Notes: generated by a model not told the origin, from the letters alone. A stretch of DNA of 64,000 nt from Pseudomonas delhiensis (GCF_900187975.1 NZ_FZPC01000005.1:1-64000); one strand, 5' to 3'. Positions 36,681-44,989 are shown, counted from the stretch's first letter. Made by a program: numbers and translations.

Positions 36681-37729
36681 CGAATAAATTTGATGAAAGG
36701 GGTGAGGTCTTTGAGGTCTATATGAGCAAAAGCCCAGTTTCTTTTTTTCAATAGCTCTTTCAACACTATTTTTTTCATGTATGAGGGGGCCTTAAGAAAG
36801 GCAAGAGGCAAGCCTTCATGAATCCATAGCGCGGTGACTCTGCTCTTAGCCTCTGTTGGTGTAATGCATCCAGTTAATGCTTGATGATAAAGCTTTGGGA
36901 AGTTTATGCCAAGCTGCTCACCAATTGCATGCTGTAGCCAGAACCTGCCGTTAATCTCAATTAGCCACAGTGTTTCATCTTCCAGAATAGCCTCTAATTC
37001 AAAAATTCCTTCATAGCTAATGTGCCGGAGAGCGCTCTCCGCTAATTTTCTAAGGCGCGCTCTTATTTCTTCTGAATCAATCGTTGATACCATTACTGCT
37101 GTTCCTCCTGGGTGAGGGTATTCCAGCAGTTTTCGCGTGTATATTACTGTGTGCAGTTTTCCCGCTAAGAAAAGTCCAGCAATGGAAAGATGATTGTATA
37201 TATTAGAGTTTAGTCTCTGTTGCTTTACGTAGGTTGATGCATTTCTAACATATTTTGTTGTGTATAAAAAACCTTTATCTACAAGGCTGGAGTCGATAAA
37301 GGATTTTCTTGGTTTTATTATTTCTTCCGATCTAGTAGGGGCTTTATCGGCAAGCCGCGTTAGGGGAGTCGGAAAGCATGGCGACATTATTTGGAAGAAT
37401 TTGAGCTTGTCTAAAATTGTTTCTGAGCAGTTATAGGGAGTTTTAAAGAATAAAAAACCATGTTCTTGAAGTGTGGAAGAGTTTTTTGCAATAAACTCAA
37501 CCCAGTAATCGCTTGTGGGGTATAGAGTCTTGGGGGGGGGGGCTTTTAATGAAAGTAATGTTTCTAGAACTTCCTGCTCGTTTTTTGAGAGAAGCCTCAG
37601 TCCCTTCGCATATTTTGTAGACATTGCTGGTGAGCAGTCATTGAAGTCTAGAATGATAGAGTTGGGGGCTTTTAGTAGCCTGGCAATGGCTAGTGCATTT
37701 GCACTTCCGCCGAGAATGATGTGGCTCAT
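36662..37729 (-). CDS. ATP-grasp domain protein, unknown ligase
   Basis: 355 residues. It begins with a nucleotide-fold strand (MSHIILGGSANALAIARLL) and ends with ATP-grasp metal ligands (IFELEAILEDETLWLIEINGR). ATP-grasp enzymes join a carboxylate to an amine or thiol through an acyl-phosphate. With a UDP-GlcNAc dehydrogenase two genes upstream, the carboxyl group of a uronic acid is a candidate substrate, as is an amino acid added to the sugar (inference). Its start shares ATGA with the methyltransferase stop. Codon use is strongly AT-biased. Confidence 0.75.
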   Translation of the reverse strand: MSHIILGGSANALAIARLLKAPNSIILDFNDCSPAMSTKYAKGLRLLSKNEQEVLETLLSLKAPPPKTLYPTSDYWVEFIAKNSSTLQEHGFLFFKTPYNCSETILDKLKFFQIMSPCFPTPLTRLADKAPTRSEEIIKPRKSFIDSSLVDKGFLYTTKYVRNASTYVKQQRLNSNIYNHLSIAGLFLAGKLHTVIYTRKLLEYPHPGGTAVMVSTIDSEEIRARLRKLAESALRHISYEGIFELEAILEDETLWLIEINGRFWLQHAIGEQLGINFPKLYHQALTGCITPTEAKSRVTALWIHEGLPLAFLKAPSYMKKIVLKELLKKRNWAFAHIDLKDLTPFIKFIRCKLKK

Positions 37730-38418
37730 GGTTTTATTATTAGAGTCAATTCGTTCGCAAAGAAAAGGCTTTTGTGAAGGCCGAGTTTTTGAATGACTGG
37801 CAAAAGCCAGCGGCAGTTTCTTTGTGAAAAATTCTCGAGCATATTGTCATGCGGCACTATTTCGAATGGGCAGCCAATCGCCGTCCCTATCTCAATAAGC
37901 TCTCCCTTTGAGTATCTGCGAAAAGAGAATAACCTATTTCCCATGATGCGTTTCCCATTGCTTATTAGCGTGTCTAGGTAGTTGTGCTTGTTATGTGCAA
38001 ATATATAGGCGATTGATTTTGTTACTCGTGTCTGCTCTTGAATTATTTTTATGGCGTCGGAGTTGTTGAAGTATATTATCAGGCCGGAGTGAAAAGTGAC
38101 GCCGAAGTGCCTGTCACGGAAAGGAAGATTAAAAGCATCTGCCGCGCAGTTAAGTATATTTTCGGTTTTTCTATTGACCATTGATAGTTCGTTAAGATCT
38201 GTTGCTACGAAGATTTTTTTGGAGAGATTCTTTGCTAGGTAGCTCAAGTCCTTGGCGCTGAAAGCTCCTTCTTCTAAGAAGCTTTCAATTTCATCTAATA
38301 AGTTTATTTGTTTTAGATGACTTATTATGAATTCTGCTCTTTTGGGGCGGCCTTTTTTATAGGTACTGACATTGTCTAGATAGAGTTTTTCCCAATCCAA
38401 ACTTTGAGGGTTTTGCAT
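37726..38418 (-). CDS. Class I SAM-dependent methyltransferase-like protein
   Basis: About 230 residues. The overall order fits a Rossmann methyltransferase: SAM-binding region near FLEEGAFSAKDLSYLAKNL, second strand IFVATDLNEL, and DAFNLPFRDRHFGVTFHSGLI as motifs II-III. Motif I lacks the usual GxGxG, so SAM binding or activity needs care. The start MQNPQSLDWEKLYLDN at 38418 is chosen; the 20-residue longer frame runs into the dehydrogenase gene. It lies 10 bases after the dehydrogenase stop. Confidence 0.7.
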   Translation of the reverse strand: MQNPQSLDWEKLYLDNVSTYKKGRPKRAEFIISHLKQINLLDEIESFLEEGAFSAKDLSYLAKNLSKKIFVATDLNELSMVNRKTENILNCAADAFNLPFRDRHFGVTFHSGLIIYFNNSDAIKIIQEQTRVTKSIAYIFAHNKHNYLDTLISNGKRIMGNRLFSFRRYSKGELIEIGTAIGCPFEIVPHDNMLENFSQRNCRWLLPVIQKLGLHKSLFFANELTLIIKP

Positions 38419-38428
38419 TATGGGACCC

Positions 38429-39733
38429 TCAAGCTTGTACGGCCTTGTCGTATGGAAAAACCCCTCGTGTGTCAACAATTAGTCTGGCGCGTTTTGTGAT
38501 GTCTGAGTAGTTGAATATGTCGTGATCTGTGGTTAATACGACACAGTCAAATTTCTCGATAATTCCTGGGCCCAATTCAATGGAGTTGAGTTCGAATGAG
38601 TAGTCGCGTTTTTCAGGGAAGTTCGGAATATGTGGATCTGAGTACTCTACTTCGGCGCCTTTGTCGCGAAGAAGTTTCATTATTTCGATTGCCGGTGATT
38701 CTCGAGAGTCGTCAATGTTCTTTTTGTAGGCAATTCCCAAGATTAGAATGCGACTGCCTTTAATAGATTTGCATCTATCGTTGAGTGCATCTGTTACCTT
38801 CTGTACTACCCATTTTGGCATAAAGTGATTGATCTCTCCGGCAAGTTCAATGAAGCGGGTATTTATGCCATACTCTTTGGCTTTCCATGTTAAGTAGAAA
38901 GGGTCGATTGGAATACAGTGCCCGCCAAGCCCAGGTCCTGGATTGTAACGTACGAAGCCAAAAGGTTTTGTTGCGGCCGCCTTTATGACCTCATGGATGT
39001 TGATGCCCATTCGGTCTGCAACTATTTTCATTTCATTTACGAGTCCGATATTGACTGCTCGGTGGATGTTTTCCAGAAGTTTGGTCATTTCAGCTGCACG
39101 TGGACTACTGACCGGTACCATTACCTCTATGGCTTTGCTATAGAGTGCTTTACCTAAAGAAAGGCATTGTGGCGTCATGCCGCCAATTATCTTGGGAATA
39201 CTCTTGGTATCGAATTTTGGATTTCCAGGGTCCTCTCGTTCAGGTGAAAAGACTAATGCACAGTTTTCTCCTGGGATGAAACCGCGTCGTACAAGTCTAG
39301 GGGCCAGCTCCTCTTCCGTAGTACCTGGCCAAGTGGTGCTCTCTAGGCTTATAAGTTGCCCTTCGTGAAAATGTGGGAGAATAGACTCCACTGTGTTTAT
39401 GACAAAACTAAGATCCGGTTCGTGATGAGAGGTGAGCGGTGTTGGGACGCAGATGATTAGTGCATCGGCTTTTTGTGTTTGTGCGAAGTCACAAGTTGCC
39501 ATGAATCCGTTTGCTAGAGCTTTTTTTATTGAGCCTGAGTCTAGGCGCTCAATATAGCTTTTCCCTGCGTTTAGAGCATTAACCTTTTTTTCATCAATAT
39601 CAAATCCGATAACCCTTATGCCGACTTCTGAAAAGCGCAATGCAAGTGGGAGTCCGACATATCCAAGGCCGTATATGCCAACGATTGCTGTGCCGTTAGA
39701 TATTTTGGTTTGAAGTTGCTCAAGCATGCTCAT
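38429..39733 (-). CDS. UDP-N-acetyl-D-glucosamine 6-dehydrogenase (WbpA-like)
   Basis: 434 residues. NAD Rossmann motif [18 protein letters not shown] lies at the N-terminus, and [20 protein letters not shown] in the middle. Catalytic Cys is in [17 protein letters not shown]. The C-terminal domain has [20 protein letters not shown]. The match to P. aeruginosa WbpA is close over the whole length, so the product should be UDP-GlcNAcA. The start at 39733 is preferred: GGAAG lies 5 bases upstream and the N-terminus aligns with WbpA; an ATG 12 bases earlier is possible. It is the first gene of the minus-strand half of the cassette, facing tRNA-Thr. Confidence 0.92.
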   Translation of the reverse strand: MSMLEQLQTKISNGTAIVGIYGLGYVGLPLALRFSEVGIRVIGFDIDEKKVNALNAGKSYIERLDSGSIKKALANGFMATCDFAQTQKADALIICVPTPLTSHHEPDLSFVINTVESILPHFHEGQLISLESTTWPGTTEEELAPRLVRRGFIPGENCALVFSPEREDPGNPKFDTKSIPKIIGGMTPQCLSLGKALYSKAIEVMVPVSSPRAAEMTKLLENIHRAVNIGLVNEMKIVADRMGINIHEVIKAAATKPFGFVRYNPGPGLGGHCIPIDPFYLTWKAKEYGINTRFIELAGEINHFMPKWVVQKVTDALNDRCKSIKGSRILILGIAYKKNIDDSRESPAIEIMKLLRDKGAEVEYSDPHIPNFPEKRDYSFELNSIELGPGIIEKFDCVVLTTDHDIFNYSDITKRARLIVDTRGVFPYDKAVQA

Positions 39734-39925
39734 GAATACTTCCAACTAGTATGTAGGGCTATTCTGGCGAGTTTTTCTCGTGCTGGGAATTGTTGGCTTG
39801 GCGGATACGATAATATGTGATGTCGCTCTCGTGATAGGGACGCTGTGCGGTTGTGTGGTTGCAGAAGCAAAAGCCCTGCCAGCAATTGCTTTACATTCAT
39901 TAGAATGCTAGCTTACGCCCCGCCC

Positions 39926-40001
39926 GCCGGTGTAGCTCAGTCGGTAGAGCAGCTCATTCGTAATGAGAAGGTCGGGGGTTCGATTCCTCTTACCGGCACC
40001 A
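39926..40001 (+). tRNA. tRNA-Thr (CGT)
   Basis: 76 bases with encoded CCA. Acceptor GCCGGTG pairs with TACCGGC (one G-T pair). Anticodon stem CTCAT/ATGAG with anticodon CGT at 39959-39961. In P. aeruginosa a tRNA-Thr lies directly beside pilA, and this one marks the far boundary of the pilA-linked cassette. Confidence 0.97.
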
Positions 40002-40009
40002 TCTCTGGC

Positions 40010-40040
40010 AAAGGCTCCGCTTCGGCGGGGCCTTTTGCTT
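40010..40040 (+). terminator. Terminator of tRNA-Thr
   Basis: A stem AAAGGCTCCGC / GCGGGGCCTTTT with one mismatch and a short TTCG-like loop, followed by T-rich sequence. Confidence 0.85.
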
Positions 40041-40152
40041 TTTCGGCTCCGAAACCGTCGTGTCTGCCCCATGGATGCTATCGAACGGCCATCAGGCGCC
40101 GGACTATACTGCCGCTGCCCAGGGAAGCTTTCGGTGAGGAAGGGAGCGGTCT

Positions 40153-41226
40153 GTGAAGCAGTCGAGTGAGTCCGCCAGGTTCAGCCGTTCCTATGCCCAG
40201 CGCGTGCTCTTGCCGCGCGCGGTGGGTTTGGCCGTGGGGTTCTTCTGTGTCGCCGGTGTGCTCTGGGGGAAGGGGTATTCGGCGTGGCTGTGGGGGCTGC
40301 TGCTGTGGTTCTGCTACCTGTGGCCCCTGATGGCCTACCAGGTCACCTCGCGCTCGTCGCGGCCCAAGGAACTGGAGCGGCGTTTCGTGCTGTTCGATTC
40401 GCTGATGGGCGGGTTCTGGATCGCCACCATCCAGTTCAACGTGCTGCCCTCGGTGATGATGCTTTCCATGCTGGCGATGAACAACACGGCGGCGGGCGGG
40501 GCGCGGTTCGTGGTCCAGGGCTTCGTGTTGCAGTCGCTGGGCATGGTGCTGTCCGGCCTGGTGCTGGGCTTCGGTTTCTCGCCCGACACCTCCCAGGTCG
40601 AGCTGTACGCCTGCATTCCCATGCTGGTCATCCACCCCATGACCATCGGCCTGGTGCTCTACCGCCTGGCCATCCAGCTGTCGCGGCACAAGAAGGCGCT
40701 GCGCGACCTGAGCCGTACCGACAGCCTGACCCAGCTGTTCAACCGCGGCTACTGGAAGGAGCGCCTGCAGCAGGAGTTCGAGCACTGCCGGCAGGCGCAG
40801 CAGCAGGCTTCGCTGGCATTGATCGACGTCGATCACTTCAAGGCCACCAACGATAGCCACGGACACGTGATCGGCGACCTGGTGCTGCGTCGCCTCAGCG
40901 AGTTCATGCGCAGCCATCTGCGGGCCGAGGACCTGGCCGGGCGCTACGGCGGCGATGAGTTCTGCGTGCTGTTGCCGGGGCTGCAGCCGGAGGCGGCGCG
41001 GGAGGTGCTGGCGCGGCTGTCCCGCGAGTTGGCCGGGGAGGCCTGGGAGCGGGTGCCGGAATTGCGCGTCAGCCTGAGCATCGGCATCGCCGGCTTCGAT
41101 CCGGCCATGCCCGACGCCACCGAGTGGCTGCGCCGGGCGGATCAGGCGCTGTACGAGGCGAAGGGGCTGGGGCGCGACCGCATCGTCCTGGCTTCCGAGC
41201 TGGATGCCGCCGCGCGCCGGGCCTAG
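40153..41226 (+). CDS. MASE2-GGDEF diguanylate cyclase
   Basis: 357 residues. The N-terminal MASE2 membrane sensor has about five helices (residues 15-180, with ELERRFVLFDSLMGGFW). The GGDEF domain has RTDSLTQLFNRGYW, LIDVDHFKATND and the intact active site RYGGDEFCVLL (about residue 265). An RxxD inhibitory site is not obvious. The layout is that of AdrA/DgcC. A GTG start with GGGAG upstream. The last few residues (AARRA) and the stop lie in sequence shared with 42513-42525, so the 3' end may have been rewritten by the neighbouring rearrangement. Confidence 0.93.
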   Translation: MKQSSESARFSRSYAQRVLLPRAVGLAVGFFCVAGVLWGKGYSAWLWGLLLWFCYLWPLMAYQVTSRSSRPKELERRFVLFDSLMGGFWIATIQFNVLPSVMMLSMLAMNNTAAGGARFVVQGFVLQSLGMVLSGLVLGFGFSPDTSQVELYACIPMLVIHPMTIGLVLYRLAIQLSRHKKALRDLSRTDSLTQLFNRGYWKERLQQEFEHCRQAQQQASLALIDVDHFKATNDSHGHVIGDLVLRRLSEFMRSHLRAEDLAGRYGGDEFCVLLPGLQPEAAREVLARLSRELAGEAWERVPELRVSLSIGIAGFDPAMPDATEWLRRADQALYEAKGLGRDRIVLASELDAAARRA

Positions 41227-41400
41227 CCGAAGGTCCTGGCGAAGGGTTCGGCGCTGTGCCGGATGGCGGCCACCACTTGGGGCTCGCCAGCACTCTTTTC
41301 CACCGCATGCAGTTGAGCGCGTATGACTTCGGCCGGCCGGGCCACATCACATATCTTGGCAAGGTCCGGGGCAAGCATGTCCCTGGGATAGAGGACTGTT
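41221..41400 (-). pseudogene. 3' remnant of a hipA-like gene (extra copy)
   Basis: This stretch matches 42520-42785, the end of the hipA-like pseudogene, but has two deletions. One removes about 30 bases near 41280. The other removes about 47 bases between two GGCAAGGTCC repeats near 41362, as expected from slippage. It starts right at the diguanylate cyclase stop and ends just before hicA. Confidence 0.85.
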
Positions 41401-41414
41401 GACGATCAAATGAC

Positions 41415-41436
41415 ATGCAACTATTTTTAGTTGCAT
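41415..41436 (+). promoter_or_regulatory. Perfect inverted repeat upstream of hicA (likely operator)
   Basis: ATGCAACTA-TTTT-TAGTTGCAT is a perfect 9-bp palindrome with a 4-base spacer, ending 13 bases before the hicA start. Its position and AT-rich nature suit autoregulation by the HicB antitoxin or HicAB complex. Confidence 0.75.
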
Positions 41437-41448
41437 GAAGGAGGCTCC

Positions 41449-41700
41449 ATGTCCAGGAACGAGAAACTGCTGGCCAAGCTACTCAACGAAAGCACCAGCT
41501 TTACCTGGCAGGAGCTTGTGACACTGCTGCGTTGGCTGGGCTACAGGCAGTTGGAGGGCAGCGGGAGCCGGGTCAAGTTCGACAACGGCGACCCGCAGGC
41601 GTTGATCAACCTTCACAAGCCGCACCCGGGCAACGAGCTGAAAGCCTATGTCCGGCGCCAGATCATCGAGCACCTCAAGGCGGGGGGACTGATTCCGTGA
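41449..41700 (+). CDS. hicA: HicA family mRNA interferase toxin
   Basis: 83 residues with a dsRBD-like fold. TWQELVTLLRWLGYRQLEGSGSRVKF is followed by the catalytic His region LHKPHPGNELKAYVRRQI. It appears full length. The start at 41449 has AAGGAGG upstream. The stop overlaps the hicB start by 4 bases. It cleaves mRNA when free of HicB. Confidence 0.93.
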   Translation: MSRNEKLLAKLLNESTSFTWQELVTLLRWLGYRQLEGSGSRVKFDNGDPQALINLHKPHPGNELKAYVRRQIIEHLKAGGLIP

Positions 41701-42038
41701 ACAACCTGTTGCAATACCGGGGCTATTACGGCTCCATCGAAGCCAGCACCGAGGACAACTGCCTGTTCGGCAAGCTGCTCTTCATCCGCGCGCTGGTCAA
41801 CTACGAAGGCGAGACGGTGGCCGAACTGCAGGCCGCTTTCCGCGAGGCGGTGGAGGACTACCTGGCCACATGCCAGGCGCAGGGGCAGGAGCCGGAAGTG
41901 CCTTGCAAGGGATCGTTCAACGTGCGGGTCGGCCATGACTTGCATCTGGCAGCGAGCCTGGCAGCCAACCGGCAGCACATGAGCCTGAACGACCTCACCC
42001 GGCAGGCGCTGAGCGAGTACCTGCAGCACCACGGCTGA
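41697..42038 (+). CDS. hicB: HicB family antitoxin
   Basis: 113 residues beginning at a GTG inside the hicA stop. The N-terminal RNase H-like HicB fold has QYRGYYGSIEASTEDNCLFGKLLFI and EGETVAELQAAFREAVEDYL. A C-terminal ribbon-helix-helix DNA-binding part follows (GSFNVRVGHDLHLAASLAANRQHMSLNDLTRQAL). Complete, so hicAB is the only evidently intact TA pair in this cluster. Confidence 0.92.
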   Translation: MNNLLQYRGYYGSIEASTEDNCLFGKLLFIRALVNYEGETVAELQAAFREAVEDYLATCQAQGQEPEVPCKGSFNVRVGHDLHLAASLAANRQHMSLNDLTRQALSEYLQHHG

Positions 42039-42104
42039 GGCGCAAGCGAAGGGGATTCGGATGGCTCCCGAATCATCGAACGAACAGTAAGTCGAGACAG
42101 AGCC

Positions 42105-42332
42105 ATGGCGGATGAATCGAGGATTACTCTGGAGCCCGGCAAGCGTGGCGGTAAACCCTGTGTGCGCGGGCTGCGGATAACCGTGGAGGATGTCCTGAGC
42201 TGGCTGGCCGCCGGAATGAGCCCGGAAGAAATCATCGCTGACTACCCGGAGCTCGAGCGTGAAGACATTCTCGCTTGCCTGGCCTTCGCGGCAGCTCACA
42301 TGAAACATTCGGCCAGGATCGAGGCGGTATGA
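42105..42332 (+). CDS. DUF433 antitoxin-like protein
   Basis: 75 residues. A DUF433 winged-helix domain, with GKRGGKPCVRGLRITVEDVL and GMSPEEIIADYPELEREDI. These are usually the antitoxin partner of a DUF5615 PIN-like toxin, whose truncated start follows with an ATGA overlap. Confidence 0.88.
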   Translation: MADESRITLEPGKRGGKPCVRGLRITVEDVLSWLAAGMSPEEIIADYPELEREDILACLAFAAAHMKHSARIEAV

Positions 42333-42480
42333 AGCTGCTGCTGGACGAGAATCTTTCCCGGCGCATGTTGCCCTTTCTGAAGAAGGGCAGCAGTTCGAAC
42401 CAAGCGATCGCCCAAATTCGGCAGAGCAATTGAAAAGGAGCCTGGAAGACGAGCGTATCGGCCTGGTGGAGCTGATCTGA
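42329..42480 (+). pseudogene. Deleted DUF5615 PIN-like toxin
   Basis: The start MKLLLDENLSRRMLPFL is the DUF5615 N-terminus with its Asp. After about 19 codons the gene jumps to its C-terminal end: SNQAIAQI, then in another frame DERIGLVELI and a TGA at 42478-42480. About 70 middle codons are missing and the frame is shifted, so no active PIN site remains. A second copy of the very end of this gene (GLVELI-stop) lies at 43837-43858 beside nadC. Confidence 0.87.
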
Positions 42481-42511
42481 CCCGCCGCGCCGTTACAGGC
42501 CCAACCGCAGA
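42454..42511. repeat. Direct repeat, copy 1 (DUF5615 end plus nadC end)
   Basis: About 57 bases match 43832-43888 at roughly nine of ten positions. They comprise the last codons of the DUF5615 gene, its TGA, the spacer CCCGC(C/G)GCGCCGTTACAGGC and the first ~10 bases of the nadC 3' end. The two copies flank the hipBA pseudogene block. Confidence 0.85.
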
Positions 42512-42521
42512 TGCGCCGGGC

Positions 42522-43198
42522 CTAGCCGAAGGTCCTGGCGAAGGGTTCGGCGCTGTGCCGGATGGCGGCCACCACCCGGGGCGCTTGCTCGCAGAGCCCG
42601 GGGTGGCGCGCCAGCACTTTTTCCACCGCTTGCAGTTGCGCGCATATGACTTCGGCCGGCCGGGCCACATCACATACCCTGGCAAGGTCCAGAAGCCCTT
42701 GCCTCGACGCGAACAGCGACTTGTTGCCGGCAAGGTCCAGGGCAAGCACGTCCTCCGGGATATAGGCAGTGGTATTGACGATGTCATAGGCCGGCGCCAG
42801 CCGCGCGTCGCCTTGTGTCGGATCCGAATAGAGCAGGCCGAAATTCTTCAGGTGTGCGTCGCCATTGCCGACGATGCAGCTCAGGGACACTATGCCAAAA
42901 AACTGTTCCAGGGAGGCCGGCACATGCTCGGGAGGACAGAACAGCCGGATGGCCTTGGCAATGGCCGCTTGGCCAGGCGGTTGCGCAGTTGTTCCAGGAC
43001 ATAGCCTTCGGGCAGGTTCATCTGGAAAATCGGGTGCAGCTCGCGATGGCGATACTCTTCCTGGCGCACAGGCATGAGCAGGCTGACCGCGGCGCGCGCA
43101 TCCGTCCCTTCCTGATAGCGAAACAGGTAGTCATCTGCGCTACTGAAAAGCCTTCCGCTCGGACCTTCTGGCGTTGAAACCTTCAGCGTCACCGGCAT
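42522..43198 (-). pseudogene. hipA-like toxin kinase with internal deletion and frameshift
   Basis: The N-terminal part (43198 to about 42970) encodes MPVTLKVSTPEGPSGRLFSS... up to LPEGYVLEQLRNRLAK, a HipA N-terminal domain. The frame then changes and the C-terminal part (about 42965-42522) encodes AIAKAIRLFCPPEH, the catalytic loop GNGDAHLKNFGLLY and the end RHSAEPFARTFG. Roughly 150 or more central residues of a ~400-residue kinase are missing. The start shares one base with the hipB stop. Confidence 0.88.
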
Positions 43199-43449
43199 CA
43201 GTCGAACACTCCCTGGATTTCCTCCAGCGTAGGTCTCGCTGCCGGTACGAGCGCGAACTCGCAGTCCAGGGCGCCGAGGATGCGGGCATAGGCCATCATG
43301 GCGACCGACAGGCTGCCTTTCTCGGCGGCGATGATCTTTTGTCGGGTGAGCCCGGCCATGGAAGCAAGCTTGGCCTGGGTCAGCCCGCGATTCAGGCGCC
43401 TTTGTCGAATCTGCTCACCCAGGCGGGTTGAAATGAGGGAATAGTCCAT
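43198..43449 (-). CDS. HipB-like XRE family antitoxin
   Basis: 83 residues, MDYSLISTRLGEQIRQRRLN..., with the XRE helix-turn-helix GLTQAKLASMAGLTRQKIIAAEKG. The start at 43449 (MDY) agrees with related HipB proteins; an ATG 10 codons upstream is possible. It probably bound the AT-rich GTAACGTATAC region upstream. Its toxin partner is broken. Confidence 0.82.
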   Translation of the reverse strand: MDYSLISTRLGEQIRQRRLNRGLTQAKLASMAGLTRQKIIAAEKGSLSVAMMAYARILGALDCEFALVPAARPTLEEIQGVFD

Positions 43450-43548
43450 GTTCTGAATACGTGACAAGGCATGTGTCATGTAACGTATACGGAACCTGCT
43501 GGAAAGGCAAAGCCCTGGGTCGCCTACGCCGCCCCACTCGCACCATTC

Positions 43549-43772
43549 CCTTGTAGGAGGGCGCCCCTGCGCGCGAATCGCGGGCAGGGCCCGCTCCTAC
43601 AGGTAGCCGGGAAGCACGGTATTCCTCCCCCGTAGGACCTTGTCCGCGATGACCGGGCATATCGGCGCGATTCGCGGATGAGATCCGCTCCTACGCTGCC
43701 CCACCCACGCCATTCCCTTGTAGGAGCGCGCCCTGCGCGCGAAATCGCGGGCAGGGCCCGCTTGTGGCTTTG
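43549..43772. repeat. REP cluster between hipB and nadC
   Basis: Two complete TTGTAGGAGnGCGCCCTGCGCGCGAA...GGGCAGGGCCCGC units (43551-43602 and 43720-43762) flank GTAGGACCTTGTCCGCGATGACC and GCGGATGAGATCCGCTCCTAC. The order is close to the reverse complement of one unit of the tandem array at 47351-47905. The rest of 43450-43870 holds no gene. Confidence 0.85.
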
Positions 43773-43831
43773 CTGGGAACGGCATTGTGGGTTCTCATGC
43801 CAAACCCGCAATGCCGTTCCCCTTCCTGGTG

Positions 43832-43888
43832 GCCGTCGGACTGGTGGAACTGATCTGACCCGCGGCGCCGTTACAGGCTCAGCCGCAT
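43832..43888. repeat. Direct repeat, copy 2 (DUF5615 end plus nadC end)
   Basis: This is the partner of 42454-42511. Here the nadC 3' end is the functional one, so this is likely the original junction. Confidence 0.85.
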
Positions 43889-44719
43889 GGACAGGTCCAG
43901 CGCCTTGACGTCCTTGGTCAGGGTGCCGATGGAGATGTAGTCCACGCCGGTCTCGGCGATGCCGCGCAGGGTGCTCTCGTCGATCCCGCCGGAGGCCTCC
44001 AGCCTGGCGCGGCCGGCGGTCACCCGCACGGCGGTGCGCATGTCCTCCAGGCTCAGCTCGTCGAGCATGATGATGTCGGCGCCGGCGGCCAGGGCCTGGT
44101 TCAGTTCGTCCAGGTCCTCCACCTCGATCTCCACCGGCTTGCCCGGGGCGATGCGCCGGGCCTCGGCGATGGCCTGGGCGATGCCGCCGCAGGCGGCGAT
44201 GTGGTTTTCCTTGATCAGGAAGGCGTCGTACAGGCCGATGCGGTGGTTGTGGCAGCCGCCGCAGGTGATCGCGTACTTCTGCGCCAGGCGCAGGCCGGGC
44301 AGGGTCTTGCGGGTGTCCAGCAGCTTGACGCCGGTGCCTTCCACCAGGTCCGCATAGTGGCGGGCGCGGGTGGCGGTGCCGGAGAGCAGCTGGAAGAAGT
44401 TCAAGGCGCTGCGCTCGCCGCTGAGCAGGGCGCGGGCCGGGCCCTGCAGGCTGAACAGCGTCTGGTCGGCGCTGACCCGCTCGCCGTCGCGCACCTGCCA
44501 TTGCACCTGCACGCGCGGGTCGATCTGCCGGAAGACTTCGTCGACCCAGGCGCAGCCGGCCACGGTGGCGTCCTCGCGGGTGATGACGCGGGCCTGGGCC
44601 TCGCGTTCGGCGGGGATCAGCTGCGCGGTGATGTCGCCGCTGCCGATGTCTTCGGCCAGGGCGGCGCGGACGTTGGCCTGGATTTCCCCGGTGAGGTCGG
44701 CAAGGGTGAGGTTCGGCAT
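43871..44719 (-). CDS. nadC: Nicotinate-nucleotide pyrophosphorylase (quinolinate phosphoribosyltransferase)
   Basis: 282 residues. Converts quinolinate and PRPP to nicotinate mononucleotide in de novo NAD synthesis. [17 protein letters not shown] lies at the N-terminus. Quinolinate/PRPP site residues are in [18 protein letters not shown] and [20 protein letters not shown]. The barrel strands are [17 protein letters not shown] and LEASGGIDE. The start [13 protein letters not shown] at 44719 gives the P. aeruginosa length; longer upstream frames are not supported. Confidence 0.97.
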   Translation of the reverse strand: MPNLTLADLTGEIQANVRAALAEDIGSGDITAQLIPAEREAQARVITREDATVAGCAWVDEVFRQIDPRVQVQWQVRDGERVSADQTLFSLQGPARALLSGERSALNFFQLLSGTATRARHYADLVEGTGVKLLDTRKTLPGLRLAQKYAITCGGCHNHRIGLYDAFLIKENHIAACGGIAQAIAEARRIAPGKPVEIEVEDLDELNQALAAGADIIMLDELSLEDMRTAVRVTAGRARLEASGGIDESTLRGIAETGVDYISIGTLTKDVKALDLSMRLSL

Positions 44720-44853
44720 GGCGGGCTCCTGATTCGCGGTGGCGGGATTATACGGGGCGCGGCGGCGGCCGTGTGCATCCGCGGTGGCCGCCGGGAGTCG
44801 GACGAACGGTGGCTGTTCTTGTGTGAATTTCATCAAGAATGCCCTTGAAGGCT

Positions 44854-44881
44854 CTTGGTTGTAATCGGGGGTTCTCTATAA
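44854..44881 (+). promoter_or_regulatory. Putative sigma-70 promoter of the second DUF1631 gene
   Basis: A perfect -10 TATAAT (44876-44881) with a weak -35 TTGGTT (44854-44859) and a 16-base spacer. It is about 110 bases upstream of the ATG at 44990. Confidence 0.6.
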
Positions 44882-44989
44882 TGAATGAGATGATTCTTAT
44901 TTTTGACGCCATCTGATTGACGTTACGGACAACGCTCCCCCGAACATTGCCGTCGAAGCCCTGGCAGGCCCGTCGGCAGGAGACTTGCG

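Noticed and set aside
38429-39733. Annotation as a second ugd (UDP-glucose dehydrogenase)
   Set aside because: Motifs and length follow WbpA (UDP-GlcNAc dehydrogenase) much better than the true ugd at 59951-61327.
42522-43198. Split HipS/HipT-type toxin of a HipBST system
   Set aside because: The N-terminal piece ends in out-of-frame sequence that is the C-terminal kinase read in the wrong frame, so it is a deletion pseudogene, not two designed genes.
44878-44905. Fur-box-like sequence over the promoter of the second DUF1631 gene
   Set aside because: Only about 11 of 19 positions match; AT-rich promoter sequence explains it.
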